Source of the DNA: an uncultured Serinicoccus sp.
GTDB taxonomy: Bacteria > Actinomycetota > Actinomycetes > Actinomycetales > Dermatophilaceae
DNA: 64,000 nucleotides
Direction: 5' to 3'
Assembly: GCF_947500995.1 (NCBI RefSeq)
Contig: NZ_CANMUA010000002.1
Coordinates: 1 to 64,000, forward strand
Made by a program: the position numbers and the translations under genes. Positions 25,107-34,324 of the stretch are shown here, piece after piece; the first letter of the stretch is position 1; every line of letters begins with the position of its first letter. Under the pieces are notes generated by a model, which worked only from the letters and a program-made list of their open reading frames with translations, did not search any database and was not told where the DNA came from.

Positions 25107-28100
25107 TCAGCCCGCTCTGCGTGGCTCCATCCAGGACCGGCGGGCCAGGACCTGCTCCGTGCGGGCGGGGAGGTCCTCGGGTGGGGTGCCCTCTTCCTCG
25201 GTCCGGTCGCAGACAGCCTCCTGCAGCAGCGTGGCCGCTTCACCGTGGTGCCCCTCGGCGGTGAGCACGGCCGCCAGGTCCAGGGTGGGGATCTCTTCGT
25301 ACGGCGCGGCCAGCGTCGCGGTCTGCGCGGCGGCCCGGGCGGAGACCAGGTCCGCGCACTGCAGGTCGTGCACGACCAGGATGTGGGCGACGTCGACGAT
25401 GGCGCACACCATGTGCTGGTCGACCCGGTCACCCTCGACCAGCCAGGACCAGCCGGTGCGTCGCAGCTGGCTGAACGGCTCGCCGGTGACCAGGCTCAGC
25501 GCGTGCCGCAGGTCCTCGATGCCCTCGGCCCCGCCGCGCGCCTCCCCCCGGGCCCGCAGCCGGCGGAACAGGTCGAGGTCGCACAGCACCCCCAGGACCT
25601 GGTACACGTTCGTGCCGTGCTCCTGGCGCGCCGGTGCCTTCTGGGCGTGCGGCAGGTGCGGCTGCCCGTCGGTGGCGTTCGGCCCCAGCCACTCCCGGGC
25701 CCGCCGGATGTAGTCGCGGCACTTGGCTTCGCTGAGACTGAACGCGTCCGCGGTCTGGGCCGGGGTGACCCCGCGAGGGTGCAGCACCAGGTAGGCGAGC
25801 AGCTCGGTGAAGTAGGCCTTTCGGTCCGGCAACGGGGCGCCGTATGCCTTCGCGGCGACCGGGCCCAGCAGGGTCAGTCGGGGCCGGCGCGAGTCCCGGT
25901 CCCACCAGTCCGCGAGGTCCTGCTCCAGGTCAGGGTCAGCCTCGAGCACGTCCGAGGCGACCGCCTGGGGCACCCGGGGCGCGAGCTGGGCCAGATCCTG
26001 CTCGGTGGTGGCGGCGACGTGCACGTACTCACCGTCCGGTCCCGGGAGCAGCGAGGACGCCGACACCACGGCGGCATCGGCGTCCACCAGGTGCGGGCGG
26101 CGCTCCACGGTGTGCTCGGGCCGCAGCGCACCGGCATCGTCGGCGAAGGACCGCCACAGCTCGTTCTCGGTGCCCTCGCTGGCCACGGGCATGGGCACGT
26201 CGTGCAGGTCCTCACCCTGGGCGAGCAGCAGCGCACATCCCTGCGCCTCGTCCGGGGTCAGGCCGGCGGCGACCAGCTCCAGCCCGGACTCGGGCAGGCG
26301 CAGCCTCCCGTCGCTGCCGATCACCAGCTGCATCATCTGCTCGTCCGGGACGTCCGTGTGCAGCACGAGCGCGCTGCCGGTGCGTCCGGGGCGGGCACCC
26401 ATCGCCTCACGCAGCCCGGCAGTGAGCTCGGTGCCGGCGTAGCCGGGCCCGAGCATCAGGATCCTCGCCGGCCAGGTGTCGTCGCTGGCCAGCATCGCCC
26501 TGGCGGTGGCGGTGTCCGTGATCTGTCCCAACCGCTGGTGCACGGCCTGCGCGTCCCGGTGCAGGGCGCCGATCGTCTCCGGGCCGGCCACGTGGACCCG
26601 GCTGGGATTCATCGGCGCGACCTCTTCGGCGATACCCACACAGTCCAGACGCACCTCGGCCGACCATGGGTTGACCGCGATCTCAGCCGCGACGTACCGG
26701 GCGAAGTCAGCGGTGTAGTCGCGGTCCCCGGACAAGGACACCTGCAGGTCCTCCAGGTTCAGCAGCCACGCCGACCCGTCGTCGCCAGCGCCGATCGAGA
26801 CCAGCAGCGGCCACGCCGCAGGCAGGTCCGGGCCGCCGCGACCGACCTGGTCCAGACCGGTGCCCGCCGGCAGGGACCAGTGCAACCGGTCCGCCGAGCC
26901 CTGCCACGGGGCTTGCAGGTCGGCCGGTTCAGACAGGTGCAGCACCAGCGCGTCCTCGCGCAGCTGGGCGGCGACCAGGACGGGCGTCGGCCCACCGGCG
27001 GCGACCTGCCGGGCCGCGAGGCGGCGCAGCGTGACGTCCAGGTCCTCCAGGGTGGGAGCCGCGACGGCGCCGTGGGCGTGCACGGTCTTGGCGACCGGGG
27101 CGAGCTGCTGGGGCGCTGTGCTCACCGTCCGTCCCGGGCGGCGGTGCCGGAACTGGCGTCGCCGACGCCGCCCCAGGGCCAGGAACAAGCCCCCGGCGAG
27201 CAGGGCCCCGGACCCGGTCAGCCCGGTCAGCAGCCACGACGGCCCCGCGTCGTCGGTGGCTTCCGCGCCGGCGTCACCGGACCAGGCTCGGTGCTCGGCC
27301 TCTTCCCCGGCGGGTGTCAGCGCCCCTACGGCGCCGCTGCCCCCGGAGGTGGAGTCCTCGGATCCAGCGGTCAGGGACGCCATCGACCCGTCACGGGCAG
27401 CGCCCACCGGGCCCGCCGGGTTGCCGGCCTGCGCCGTCGACTCATCCGGTGCCGGTGCGCTGCCCCCGACCCGGGCCCCGGTCTCGGCACCACGGTGGGC
27501 CCGGTCGACGAGGGGGGCTGCCTGCTCCTCGGGGTGGTCCTCGGGCAGCGTGATCTGCCAGCCCGGGTGGATCAGGTCAGGGTCTTGCAAGGTGCGCCCG
27601 TCCGGTTGGACGACGTCATCGCTGGCCTCGTACAGCTCGGGCCACCGGGTGCCGTCGTCCAGGTGCTCAGCGGCCAGCCTGGACAGGGTGTCCCCCTCCT
27701 CCACGACCACCGTGTCCGCGTCCTGCGAAGCCTCCCCGTCCCGGCGCTCGGCCTGCGCGGGGAGGGTGATCTGCCAGCCCGGGTGGATCAGGTCAGGGTC
27801 TTGCAAGGTGCGCCCATCCGGTTGGACGACGTCATCGCTGGCCTCGTACAGCTCGGGCCACCGGGTGCCGTCGTCCAGGTGCTCAGCGGCCAGCCCGGAC
27901 AGGGTGTCCCCCTCCTCCACGACCACCGTGTCCGCGTCCTGCGCAGCCTCCCCGTCCCGGCGCTCGGATGCGGCGGGCGGGGTCGGTCCGACCTCGGTGG
28001 CGCCTGCAGACCGCTGGCCGGTGTCGATCGGACCGGTCTGACTCTGCTGCGTGGTCGTCGTCGGGTGCGTCGCACTGGCCGGGGTAGCGGCGTTGACCGC

Positions 28101-28457
28101 GGCCGGGGCGGTGAGGAACAGCGCGAGGGCGGCGGCGACCAGGCCGTGCGTGGTCGACTGCGGCAGGGACAGGGCCGGGAGCTGGGGTGCTTTCACCCCG
28201 CGCAGCTGGGCAGGGATCTCGACCAGGATGCTGACCGCGAACGCTGCCCACACCAGCCAGCCGAGGACCTTCGCGGCGGCCAGCACCACGGTTCCGTCGT
28301 CCCGGGTGGTCAGAACATCGCGCAACTGTCCCAGGTCGGGCAGGCTGCTGGGCAGGGGGTTGCCGCCGAGGGCGATGAGGACGACGGGTAGGCCGACGAG
28401 GATCACGGCCAGGACGAGGAGGGCACCGAGCCCGGTCAGGACGCGTCGCAGTCTCAT
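25107..28457 (-). CDS. membrane protein with two LysM units and BTAD-type transcriptional-activator C-terminus
   Basis: The 1,116-residue protein starts with membrane segments (about 8-30, 60-82 and 103-122). Two LysM-like peptidoglycan-binding units follow (about 164-232 and 236-304; VVVEEGDTLS and HPGWQITLP in each), then another helix near 400 (LLTGLTGSGALLAGGLFLAL) and a long cytoplasmic part. The C-terminal quarter resembles the winged-helix plus bacterial transcriptional activation domain of SARP-type regulators (LLAYLVLHPRGVTPAQTADAF, EEIPTLDLAAVL). Similar proteins accompany Tad loci in actinobacteria. It may sense or anchor to the wall during pilus assembly; its exact function is unknown. 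Its start overlaps the TadG-like stop (ATGA). Confidence 0.82.
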   Translation of the reverse strand: MRLRRVLTGLGALLVLAVILVGLPVVLIALGGNPLPSSLPDLGQLRDVLTTRDDGTVVLAAAKVLGWLVWAAFAVSILVEIPAQLRGVKAPQLPALSLPQSTTHGLVAAALALFLTAPAAVNAATPASATHPTTTTQQSQTGPIDTGQRSAGATEVGPTPPAASERRDGEAAQDADTVVVEEGDTLSGLAAEHLDDGTRWPELYEASDDVVQPDGRTLQDPDLIHPGWQITLPAQAERRDGEASQDADTVVVEEGDTLSRLAAEHLDDGTRWPELYEASDDVVQPDGRTLQDPDLIHPGWQITLPEDHPEEQAAPLVDRAHRGAETGARVGGSAPAPDESTAQAGNPAGPVGAARDGSMASLTAGSEDSTSGGSGAVGALTPAGEEAEHRAWSGDAGAEATDDAGPSWLLTGLTGSGALLAGGLFLALGRRRRRQFRHRRPGRTVSTAPQQLAPVAKTVHAHGAVAAPTLEDLDVTLRRLAARQVAAGGPTPVLVAAQLREDALVLHLSEPADLQAPWQGSADRLHWSLPAGTGLDQVGRGGPDLPAAWPLLVSIGAGDDGSAWLLNLEDLQVSLSGDRDYTADFARYVAAEIAVNPWSAEVRLDCVGIAEEVAPMNPSRVHVAGPETIGALHRDAQAVHQRLGQITDTATARAMLASDDTWPARILMLGPGYAGTELTAGLREAMGARPGRTGSALVLHTDVPDEQMMQLVIGSDGRLRLPESGLELVAAGLTPDEAQGCALLLAQGEDLHDVPMPVASEGTENELWRSFADDAGALRPEHTVERRPHLVDADAAVVSASSLLPGPDGEYVHVAATTEQDLAQLAPRVPQAVASDVLEADPDLEQDLADWWDRDSRRPRLTLLGPVAAKAYGAPLPDRKAYFTELLAYLVLHPRGVTPAQTADAFSLSEAKCRDYIRRAREWLGPNATDGQPHLPHAQKAPARQEHGTNVYQVLGVLCDLDLFRRLRARGEARGGAEGIEDLRHALSLVTGEPFSQLRRTGWSWLVEGDRVDQHMVCAIVDVAHILVVHDLQCADLVSARAAAQTATLAAPYEEIPTLDLAAVLTAEGHHGEAATLLQEAVCDRTEEEGTPPEDLPARTEQVLARRSWMEPRRAG
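27552..27966. repeat. 216-bp in-frame tandem duplication encoding the LysM units
   Basis: The block beginning GATCTGCCAGCCCGGGTGG occurs at 27552 and again at 27768, a period of exactly 216 bp (72 codons). Over about 200 bp I count only three differences between copies. The near-identity points to a recent duplication or gene conversion, and such a repeat can gain or lose copies by slippage without breaking the frame. Confidence 0.9.
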
Positions 28458-28900
28458 TGTTCGACTCCTTCCAGAGAACGGGTGATCCGTGCCTCGCCGC
28501 TGCCGTTCGCGGACAGCGACCCGACACCGATGACCCCCAGGAACCGGGTCTGGTAGGTGGCGGTGACCTCGACCCGGACCGTGGTGGCACCGGTCAACGC
28601 CGCGGCCCCGGAGACGCCGGCCGCGGCGAGGTAGGCGTTGGCTGCGGGTACCGCACCCGCGGTGTCGCTCACGGCACCGACCCCGCGCATCGCGGGACCG
28701 GTCTGCACCTGTTGGGCACCGGCACGGGCGGCCTCGCGGGCCACAGACCGGGCCTCCTGCATGGCGTGGATCTGCCCGGACACGTCGACCGCCAGACCGG
28801 CCATGATGAGGACCACGGCTGCGATGAGCACCGTGAACACGGTGACGGACCCACGATCAGAGACCGCGGCTGGGCGACCGGTGCGGGGGTGGGGTTGCAT
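28454..28900 (-). CDS. TadG-like pilus-assembly protein
   Basis: The 148-residue protein has an N-terminal class III-type signal (DRGSVTVFTV) and one membrane helix (TVLIAAVVLIMAGLAVDVSG), then an extracytoplasmic domain with alternating Val/Thr residues. This matches short TadG/TadE-like pseudopilin partners of actinobacterial Flp pili. It overlaps the LysM/BTAD gene by 4 bp and follows the second TadE gene by 13 bp. Confidence 0.8.
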   Translation of the reverse strand: MQPHPRTGRPAAVSDRGSVTVFTVLIAAVVLIMAGLAVDVSGQIHAMQEARSVAREAARAGAQQVQTGPAMRGVGAVSDTAGAVPAANAYLAAAGVSGAAALTGATTVRVEVTATYQTRFLGVIGVGSLSANGSGEARITRSLEGVEQ

Positions 28901-28913
28901 CAGGCCTGCCTTC

Positions 28914-29378
28914 CTAACCCTGCCGGTTGCGGTAGGTGTCCAGCGGGGAGGTCATGGTCGAGGTCAGGGTGCGGGAACCGGGCACGCCGGGCATCCCCAG
29001 GTCGGACATGTCGACCACGCAGGTGACCGTGGCGGCCACGGTGCCGGGGGTTCCCTCGGGCAGCCCGAAAGCGGCGGTGTCGACGGCCACCGACTGGGTG
29101 CCGCACCGCACCGCCTGGTTCGTCAGGGACGCGGACGCCGCCCCCGCTGCGGAGGTGTTCGCCTCCCCCGGTGACCGGGCGATCGAGGCGGCCCGGGCCG
29201 CCTCGGAGGCAGCGGCCTGAACGGCCTGCTGGGCCAGAGCCCATCTCCCGGCGAAGATCACCAGGACCACGAACAGGAGCAGCACCGGGGCCAGGACGAC
29301 GATCTCCAAGGTCGCCGAGCCCCGCTCCGCCCGAGCCCGGCGGCGCCGCGGCCGGTCCGTGGCGTGGTTCGTCCTCAT
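28914..29378 (-). CDS. tadE: TadE-like pseudopilin
   Basis: The 154-residue protein has a basic N-terminus, then the processing-site-like ERGSATLE (Gly followed five residues later by Glu) and a membrane helix (IVVLAPVLLLFVVLVIFAGRW), the typical TadE pattern. The exported domain contains two Cys (VRCGTQ, TCVVD). ATG 29378 overlaps the upstream stop (ATGA). The frame upstream of 29378 in the ORF track is a shadow. Confidence 0.85.
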   Translation of the reverse strand: MRTNHATDRPRRRRARAERGSATLEIVVLAPVLLLFVVLVIFAGRWALAQQAVQAAASEAARAASIARSPGEANTSAAGAASASLTNQAVRCGTQSVAVDTAAFGLPEGTPGTVAATVTCVVDMSDLGMPGVPGSRTLTSTMTSPLDTYRNRQG

Positions 29379-29800
29379 CCGGTGATCCGTTCTACGGGCA
29401 CGCTGGCGGACTGGACGATCGCGGGTGCCCATCCAGGGATGAGGGACTGGGCCTGGCCGGTGACGGTGACCGTGGCCGTGGTCGCTGACCGGTTCGCAAC
29501 GGTCCCGGCGCCCTGCAGCACCCCGTCTCCGCCGCCGGCGGTGAGAAAGTCGTCGGCGGCCGCGGCACCTGCCCCGGCGGTCGAGTCCTCGGCGGCCGCG
29601 ACCCGGGCCCCGTCCTGGGCGGCGCCCAGGGCCAACGCCCGTGCGTGGAACCACAGACCGGCTTGGACGGCCATGAACAGGAACAGGAACATGACCGGGG
29701 CCAGGATGACCATCTGCACCGTGACCGAGCCCCGCTCGGTGGACCGGTCGGGGCGTCCCGACCGGTCCACCGCACGATCGCGGCCGCGGTGGCGGCTCAT
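29375..29800 (-). CDS. second TadE-like pseudopilin
   Basis: The 141-residue protein shows the same plan: arginine-rich start, ERGSVTVQ processing-like motif and helix (MVILAPVMFLFLFMAVQAGLW), then an Ala/Gly-rich exported domain. Here the usual Glu at position +5 is Gln, which may change processing. It is coupled to the Flp pilin gene by a TGATG overlap and to the next TadE gene by ATGA. Confidence 0.82.
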   Translation of the reverse strand: MSRHRGRDRAVDRSGRPDRSTERGSVTVQMVILAPVMFLFLFMAVQAGLWFHARALALGAAQDGARVAAAEDSTAGAGAAAADDFLTAGGGDGVLQGAGTVANRSATTATVTVTGQAQSLIPGWAPAIVQSASVPVERITG

Positions 29801-29979
29801 CAGCCGAGCTCGCCGATCTTGCCGGTGGCCCACGCGGTCAGCAGCGCGCCGACGGTGGTGACGAGGGCGACGATGATGACCGCCCACATGATGTGCTCGA
29901 CGGTGATCGAGCCGCGTTCGCGGCCCTCACGGAGCCGGGCCGCGGTGATGGTGTGCAGGTTGATCGCGGTGCGCTTCAT
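29800..29979 (-). CDS. Flp-like major pilin (59 aa, absent from the ORF track)
   Basis: The minus strand encodes a 59-residue peptide: basic leader KRTAINLHTITAARLREGRERG, then SITVEHIMWAVIIVALVTT and a short tail KIGELG. The site G|SITVE has the Glu at +5 that defines type IVb prepilins, followed by one hydrophobic helix, as in Flp pilins of the Tad system. AGAAAG precedes the ATG and a 140-bp gap separates it from tadC, so it may have its own promoter and be made in excess. It ends TGATG into the first TadE gene. Confidence 0.85.
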   Translation of the reverse strand: MKRTAINLHTITAARLREGRERGSITVEHIMWAVIIVALVTTVGALLTAWATGKIGELG

Positions 29980-30121
29980 GAACCGGCTTCTTTCTCTGTA
30001 GGTGATGCGGGGTTGTCGTTGGTTGCTGGTGTCGTGTCCCAGGGGCGGGTTCAGCGGGTTGCCATACCGGTCCTGGTGTGGTGGCGTGCTCGTCTCGTCG
30101 TCGTCTTCCCAGAGGTGCAGG

Positions 30122-31036
30122 TCAGCCCCCCGTCACCATGCGCAGGATCTGCGGGGTCAGGAGCAACCCCAGGAAGACGGCGCCGAGCATGGTCATCGGT
30201 AGCGTCATCCGTTCGCTAATCGCGTTCGCGTCGGCCTTCTGCGCGTTGAGCAGCGCCGACCGCACGCTCGCCGACCGGGCCCGTAGCTGGTCATAAACCT
30301 GGGCGCCCTCTTCTCCGGACAGGCGCATGATGTCGGCCAGGTCGTGCAGCTCGGGCAACCCCAGTTCCTCGCCGAGCTCGCGCAGCGAGTCCCAGGGGGT
30401 GGTCCCGGACCACCGTGTCCGTGCCAGCTCCTCGCCCAACCGCCGGAACACCCAGGAGTCACCGATCGAGGCGGCCGCCTCCATCGCCTGCCTCGGTGCG
30501 GACCCGGCGGCCCGCTCGAGAGCGACCAGGTCGATGAACGCGCCCAGGGACCGGGAGAACTCGACCCTGGCTTTCTTCGCGTCGTCGATCACGTTGTAGG
30601 TCGGGATGAACCACAGCACGACGGCCAGTCCGAGGGAGGCCGCGACCGGAAGGTAGAGCGGCAGCCCGGACCAGAACACCATCGGCACCACGCTCAGCAA
30701 GGGACCGACGACCAGGCCTATGAAGGCGAAGAGCAGCTTCTCGCCGTAGAACCGTTCCCTGGTCATCCGCAGCACGGCCAGGTCCTGGGCCGAGACCCTG
30801 CCCCACACGCGTGCCGGCAGCACCCGGTGACCCACCGACCCCAGCACGTCCCGGACGTCTGCGTCCTTGGACGCACCGTTGCGGGTGCGCAGGGTGGCGG
30901 CCCGGGTGCCGGCCGGGGACAACCGGGTCAGGGCGTCGGCCAGGTCCGGGGCGGCTGGGACCAGGCGGATCAGGATCAGCGCCAGGCCGGCACCGACCAG
31001 TCCCCCGGCGACCAGCATCAGCTGCAGCCCGGTCAT
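30122..31036 (-). CDS. tadC: TadC-like pilus platform protein
   Basis: This 304-residue inner-membrane protein of the type II secretion F family should act with TadB as the assembly platform. It has an N-terminal helix, a pair of helices near 105-150 (KLLFAFIGLVVGPLLSVVPMVFW, LGLAVVLWFIP), a cytoplasmic T2SSF domain (FSRSLGAFIDLVALERAAGS) and a last helix (TMLGAVFLGLLLTPQILRMV). ATG 31036 overlaps the TadB stop; the frame beyond it in the ORF track is a shadow. Confidence 0.9.
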   Translation of the reverse strand: MTGLQLMLVAGGLVGAGLALILIRLVPAAPDLADALTRLSPAGTRAATLRTRNGASKDADVRDVLGSVGHRVLPARVWGRVSAQDLAVLRMTRERFYGEKLLFAFIGLVVGPLLSVVPMVFWSGLPLYLPVAASLGLAVVLWFIPTYNVIDDAKKARVEFSRSLGAFIDLVALERAAGSAPRQAMEAAASIGDSWVFRRLGEELARTRWSGTTPWDSLRELGEELGLPELHDLADIMRLSGEEGAQVYDQLRARSASVRSALLNAQKADANAISERMTLPMTMLGAVFLGLLLTPQILRMVTGG

Positions 31037-31890
31037 GACGCGGCCTGCCGTGCGTGAGTGCCGATGAACCTGGGCAGCGGCTTGCCGCGGGACATCACCC
31101 GCATCCAGACCAGGGTGGCGACGTAGGCGGCCAGCAGCACCAGCAGCAACGCCTGCCCGAAGGGTGTCCCGTACGGGGCGACGTAGTCCCCGGACAGGGC
31201 CAGGAACGCCAGGACCCCGACCGAGATCAGGGTGATCAGGCGCGCGTTGGACCGGGGCTTGGCCCGGTCGGCCTCGATCTCCCGGCGGGCCCGGACCTCC
31301 TGACCCACGGACTCGGCCAACGCGTCGAGGACCGCCGCGAGACCGGCCCCCCGGCGCCGGGCCCCGAGCCGCAGCTGGGCCACGATCAGGTCCCCGGTCG
31401 CGTCGTCGAGGTCGTCGGCCAGCAGGGTCAGCGCGGACTGGGTGTCCCACCGGGACCGCAACCGTCCGACCAGACGAGACACCTCGGGCCGGATCGGTTC
31501 AGGGGTGGAGCGCAGAGAGGTGATGAGTGCCTGCTCCAGGCCGACCCCGGCGGTCAGGACCCCGGCCACGGACCGCACCCACTCCTCCATCGCCTCCAAC
31601 CGCTTCACCTGTGCCTGCGCCGGGGGCGCCGCCAGCAGCAGCGGCAGCCCGGCCACCGCGGCCGGGACCAGCACCACAGCGACCAGGAACCCGGTCAGCG
31701 CCGCGATCAGAGCACCGGCCACGAACCCGGCGGCCAGGAGCACCAGGGTGCGGCGGGACAGGGTGATCGTGCGGGGGCGCGAGCGAGGCGGCCGTGGGGG
31801 CGGTGCCGGTCTGCGGGTCAGCCCCAGCGCGATGAGTAGCACCCCGCCGGCGACGAGGGCGCCGGCAAGGCCTGGAACCACCGGGGTCAT
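31033..31890 (-). CDS. tadB: TadB-like pilus platform protein
   Basis: This 285-residue T2SSF-family inner-membrane protein has N-terminal helices (GALVAGGVLLIALGL; VLLAAGFVAGALIAALTGFLVAVVLV), a cytoplasmic domain with WVRSVAGVLTAGVGLEQAL, and C-terminal helices (LITLISVGVLAFLALSG; ALLLVLLAAYVATLVWMRV). It lies between tadA and tadC with 4-bp overlaps on both sides. Confidence 0.9.
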   Translation of the reverse strand: MTPVVPGLAGALVAGGVLLIALGLTRRPAPPPRPPRSRPRTITLSRRTLVLLAAGFVAGALIAALTGFLVAVVLVPAAVAGLPLLLAAPPAQAQVKRLEAMEEWVRSVAGVLTAGVGLEQALITSLRSTPEPIRPEVSRLVGRLRSRWDTQSALTLLADDLDDATGDLIVAQLRLGARRRGAGLAAVLDALAESVGQEVRARREIEADRAKPRSNARLITLISVGVLAFLALSGDYVAPYGTPFGQALLLVLLAAYVATLVWMRVMSRGKPLPRFIGTHARQAAS

Positions 31891-33542
31891 GCGGCACCCC
31901 CTTCCTGGTCCTGCTCAGCCTGGTAGGCGGCCAGGTCGAACCCGAACCGGACCAGGTCGCGGTAGTCGTCGGGCAGCACCCGCGGGAGCGCGACAGCGGC
32001 ACCGGGGTGGGCCTTGAAGATGTGGGTGTGCGCATAGCCCTTGGCCTGTTCGCCCGGGGTGAGGGCGATGATCTCCGAGACGAACCGAGACACCCGCGCG
32101 GTGCCGTCCTCGACGGGGTCGACCTGTTTGGTGACGTGGACGACCACGTCGATCCCGGCGGCTACCGAACGGAGGGCGAAGTCGTGGGTGGCGTGCTCAC
32201 CGGCCTCCATCACGCAGGTGACGAGCTTGTCCACAGCGCCCAGGGCGTGCGCCGCGTGCGTGGTCGAGATCGATCCCGACCCGGACTGCATTGCCTTGAG
32301 CATGGCCATCGCCTCTGGTCCGCGGACCTCGCCGACGATCTGCCGGTTCAGGTTCATGCGGAAGGAGTCGAACAACGCCTCCTCGAGGGTGAACTCGCCG
32401 GCCTTGCGGCCGCTCGGACCGATCTCGCCGGACCCGGGCCGGGCCTCCCAGGCGAAGCAGTGCGGGTGCCGGTCGGTCATCTCGTGCAGGTGCAGCTCGT
32501 ACTCGGTCTCGAAGGTGCCGATGACCTCATACCGAGGGATCTCGTTGCACAAGGCCCGCACCATCGTCGTCTTCCCCGCGCCCTGCGCGCCGGAGACCAC
32601 CACCGAACGCCCGGAGCGGACCACCGCGGCCAAGAACGACGCAGCGACCGGGCTCAAGGCACCCATCCCGATCAGGTCCTGCAGGCTGACCTGGGTCAGC
32701 CGGTGCCGGCGGATCACGACCTGCGGCCGCGGGGTCACCCACGCCTGCGCCGCGAGGCGGGCCCCGCCATCCAGGCGCAGGTGCAGTCGCGGGTGTGAGG
32801 GTGAGAACGGGCGGGGGTTGACCTCGGAACGGGTCGCGACGAACGTCAAGAATTCGATGAGCTCCTCATCGGAGTCAGCGACCGGGTCCGCCTCCACCTG
32901 ACGGCCCCCGGTCAGCTCGACCACGACCCGGTCGTGGCCGAAGATCATCACGTTCTCCACCTGATCGTCATCGACCAGCGGCTGCAACCGGCCCAGCCCG
33001 AACACGGCGTCAAAGACAGCCCTGCCCAACCGGTCCTGATGAGCCAGGGGCCACGGGTCGTTCCCGGCCCGGGCCCGCTCGGTGGACTCCCGGGCCAATA
33101 GGTCGGCGATGATCGCCCGGCCGCGTTCCCGCTGCCCATCCCGGTCCTTGAGCAGGTCCCCGGTCGACTCCTGGCTCAACCGGTCAGCCGTCTGCTGCCG
33201 CAGCACCGCCACCAGCGACCAGTCCAACCGCCCGGACCGGTCCCAGCCATGAGCCTGCTGGCCGCTTTCCCCTGGGTGGTGCACCGTCTCGAACGGGACG
33301 ACCGTGGCTCGAGCACCTGGCAACGGCCCCTGCCCCGCACCGGGGGCCTGCACAGCCGGTGCCGGGGAACGCTCCCCCGGTGGGAGGGTGAAGGTGCCTC
33401 GCCGCCGCCCCGGCCTGGCCGGTGCTGGCGTGGCCTCCGTCGTGCCCCCGGGGGTGGCAGCGGCGAACAGCGGCAGGTTCGTCGGGTCAGTCCCCGGTCC
33501 GGTCAGCGGCTGCTCGGTGCTGGTGTCGGTCTCGCTGGTCAT
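31887..33542 (-). CDS. tadA: TadA/CpaF pilus-assembly ATPase
   Basis: This 551-residue secretion ATPase powers Flp pilus assembly. After a disordered Pro-rich N-terminus it has the CpaF core: LGRLQPLVDDDQVENVMIFG, then Walker A SGAQGAGKTTM near residue 317, the Asp box FETEYELHLHE, His box and Walker B region VGEVRGPEAMAMLKAMQSG with SISTTHAAHA. All motifs expected of a VirB11/CpaF ATPase are present. Its start overlaps the CpaE-like stop and its stop overlaps tadB. Confidence 0.94.
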   Translation of the reverse strand: MTSETDTSTEQPLTGPGTDPTNLPLFAAATPGGTTEATPAPARPGRRRGTFTLPPGERSPAPAVQAPGAGQGPLPGARATVVPFETVHHPGESGQQAHGWDRSGRLDWSLVAVLRQQTADRLSQESTGDLLKDRDGQRERGRAIIADLLARESTERARAGNDPWPLAHQDRLGRAVFDAVFGLGRLQPLVDDDQVENVMIFGHDRVVVELTGGRQVEADPVADSDEELIEFLTFVATRSEVNPRPFSPSHPRLHLRLDGGARLAAQAWVTPRPQVVIRRHRLTQVSLQDLIGMGALSPVAASFLAAVVRSGRSVVVSGAQGAGKTTMVRALCNEIPRYEVIGTFETEYELHLHEMTDRHPHCFAWEARPGSGEIGPSGRKAGEFTLEEALFDSFRMNLNRQIVGEVRGPEAMAMLKAMQSGSGSISTTHAAHALGAVDKLVTCVMEAGEHATHDFALRSVAAGIDVVVHVTKQVDPVEDGTARVSRFVSEIIALTPGEQAKGYAHTHIFKAHPGAAVALPRVLPDDYRDLVRFGFDLAAYQAEQDQEGGAA

Positions 33543-34324
33543 GACGCCTCCCGGTCCGGTTCGGTGAGTTCCTGCCGGTTCTGCGTGATCGTGGTCATGG
33601 CCGCCTGGTCCAGCCGGCGCAGGCTGCCGACGAGCTGGCTCGCGGCCAGCCGCCGCACCGATGCCCCGACAGAGAATGCGGCCGCCGACTTGGCGTCCAG
33701 ATCCACCGTGCCCAGAACCTTGGCGCCCAGCACCTGCTCCACCTCACGGGCCGAGTACGGGTGGCCGGCCCCGACCAGGACCACCGCGAACGAGGACCCG
33801 GCTCCCGACTCGTCGAACTCGGTCCGCAGCGCCTGCACCCACGAGCGTGCCCCAGCCAGGGACACCAGGTCCGAGCGGCAGGTCACCAGAGTCAGATCCG
33901 CCCCATGCAGCAGGGGTGTCGCCGAACCCACCAGCCCCAGCCGGCCCAGGTCGACGATCGCGTCCTGGCCCGTCCCCGACAGCGCCTTCAACGCCCCCAG
34001 CAGCGGGTCCCACAACCCGCCCAGTCCGCGGGCCTGGGTGTGGGAACGGGGCCCGGGCAGCAGCGCGACCTGGGAGCCCGGCAACACCATCGAGACCGTC
34101 GGGATCGTGGAACGCAGATCGCCCCGCCGCTCCGCAGCAACCAGCTCCACCAAGGCGTCCGGGGGCGCCACGGCCCCCTGCAGAAAACCAGCCAGAACCG
34201 GTGAACCCCCGGTCGGGTCCGCGTCCACCAGCACCGTGGGACGGCCCCGGGTCAATGCCCAACCCAGCGCGGTTGTGGTCACCCCCGGCGACCCGGAGGC
34301 GGACGTGAGCGCGATGACCGCCAT
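33539..34324 (-). CDS. CpaE/MinD-like P-loop protein with altered Walker A
   Basis: This 261-residue protein has the position and fold of CpaE/TadZ, which places the pilus machine at a cell site. The P-loop is SGSPGVTTTAL, so the conserved lysines of the deviant Walker A (KGGxGKT) are missing, as in several actinobacterial TadZ-like proteins. PTVLVDADPTGGSP and DAIVDLGRLG keep the MinD switch pattern. It joins CpaB by TGATG and tadA by ATGA. Confidence 0.82.
   Translation of the reverse strand: MAVIALTSASGSPGVTTTALGWALTRGRPTVLVDADPTGGSPVLAGFLQGAVAPPDALVELVAAERRGDLRSTIPTVSMVLPGSQVALLPGPRSHTQARGLGGLWDPLLGALKALSGTGQDAIVDLGRLGLVGSATPLLHGADLTLVTCRSDLVSLAGARSWVQALRTEFDESGAGSSFAVVLVGAGHPYSAREVEQVLGAKVLGTVDLDAKSAAAFSVGASVRRLAASQLVGSLRRLDQAAMTTITQNRQELTEPDREAS

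Noticed and set aside
27552-27966. possible CRISPR-like repeat array
   Set aside because: There are only two long units (216 bp) inside a protein-coding frame, with no spacers of uniform size; no CRISPR array is seen anywhere in the window.
25065-28391. 1,108-residue plus-strand ORF
   Set aside because: It is the antisense shadow of the LysM/BTAD gene; the product is Gly/Arg/Gln/His-rich with no domain, while the minus frame has helices and coherent repeats.
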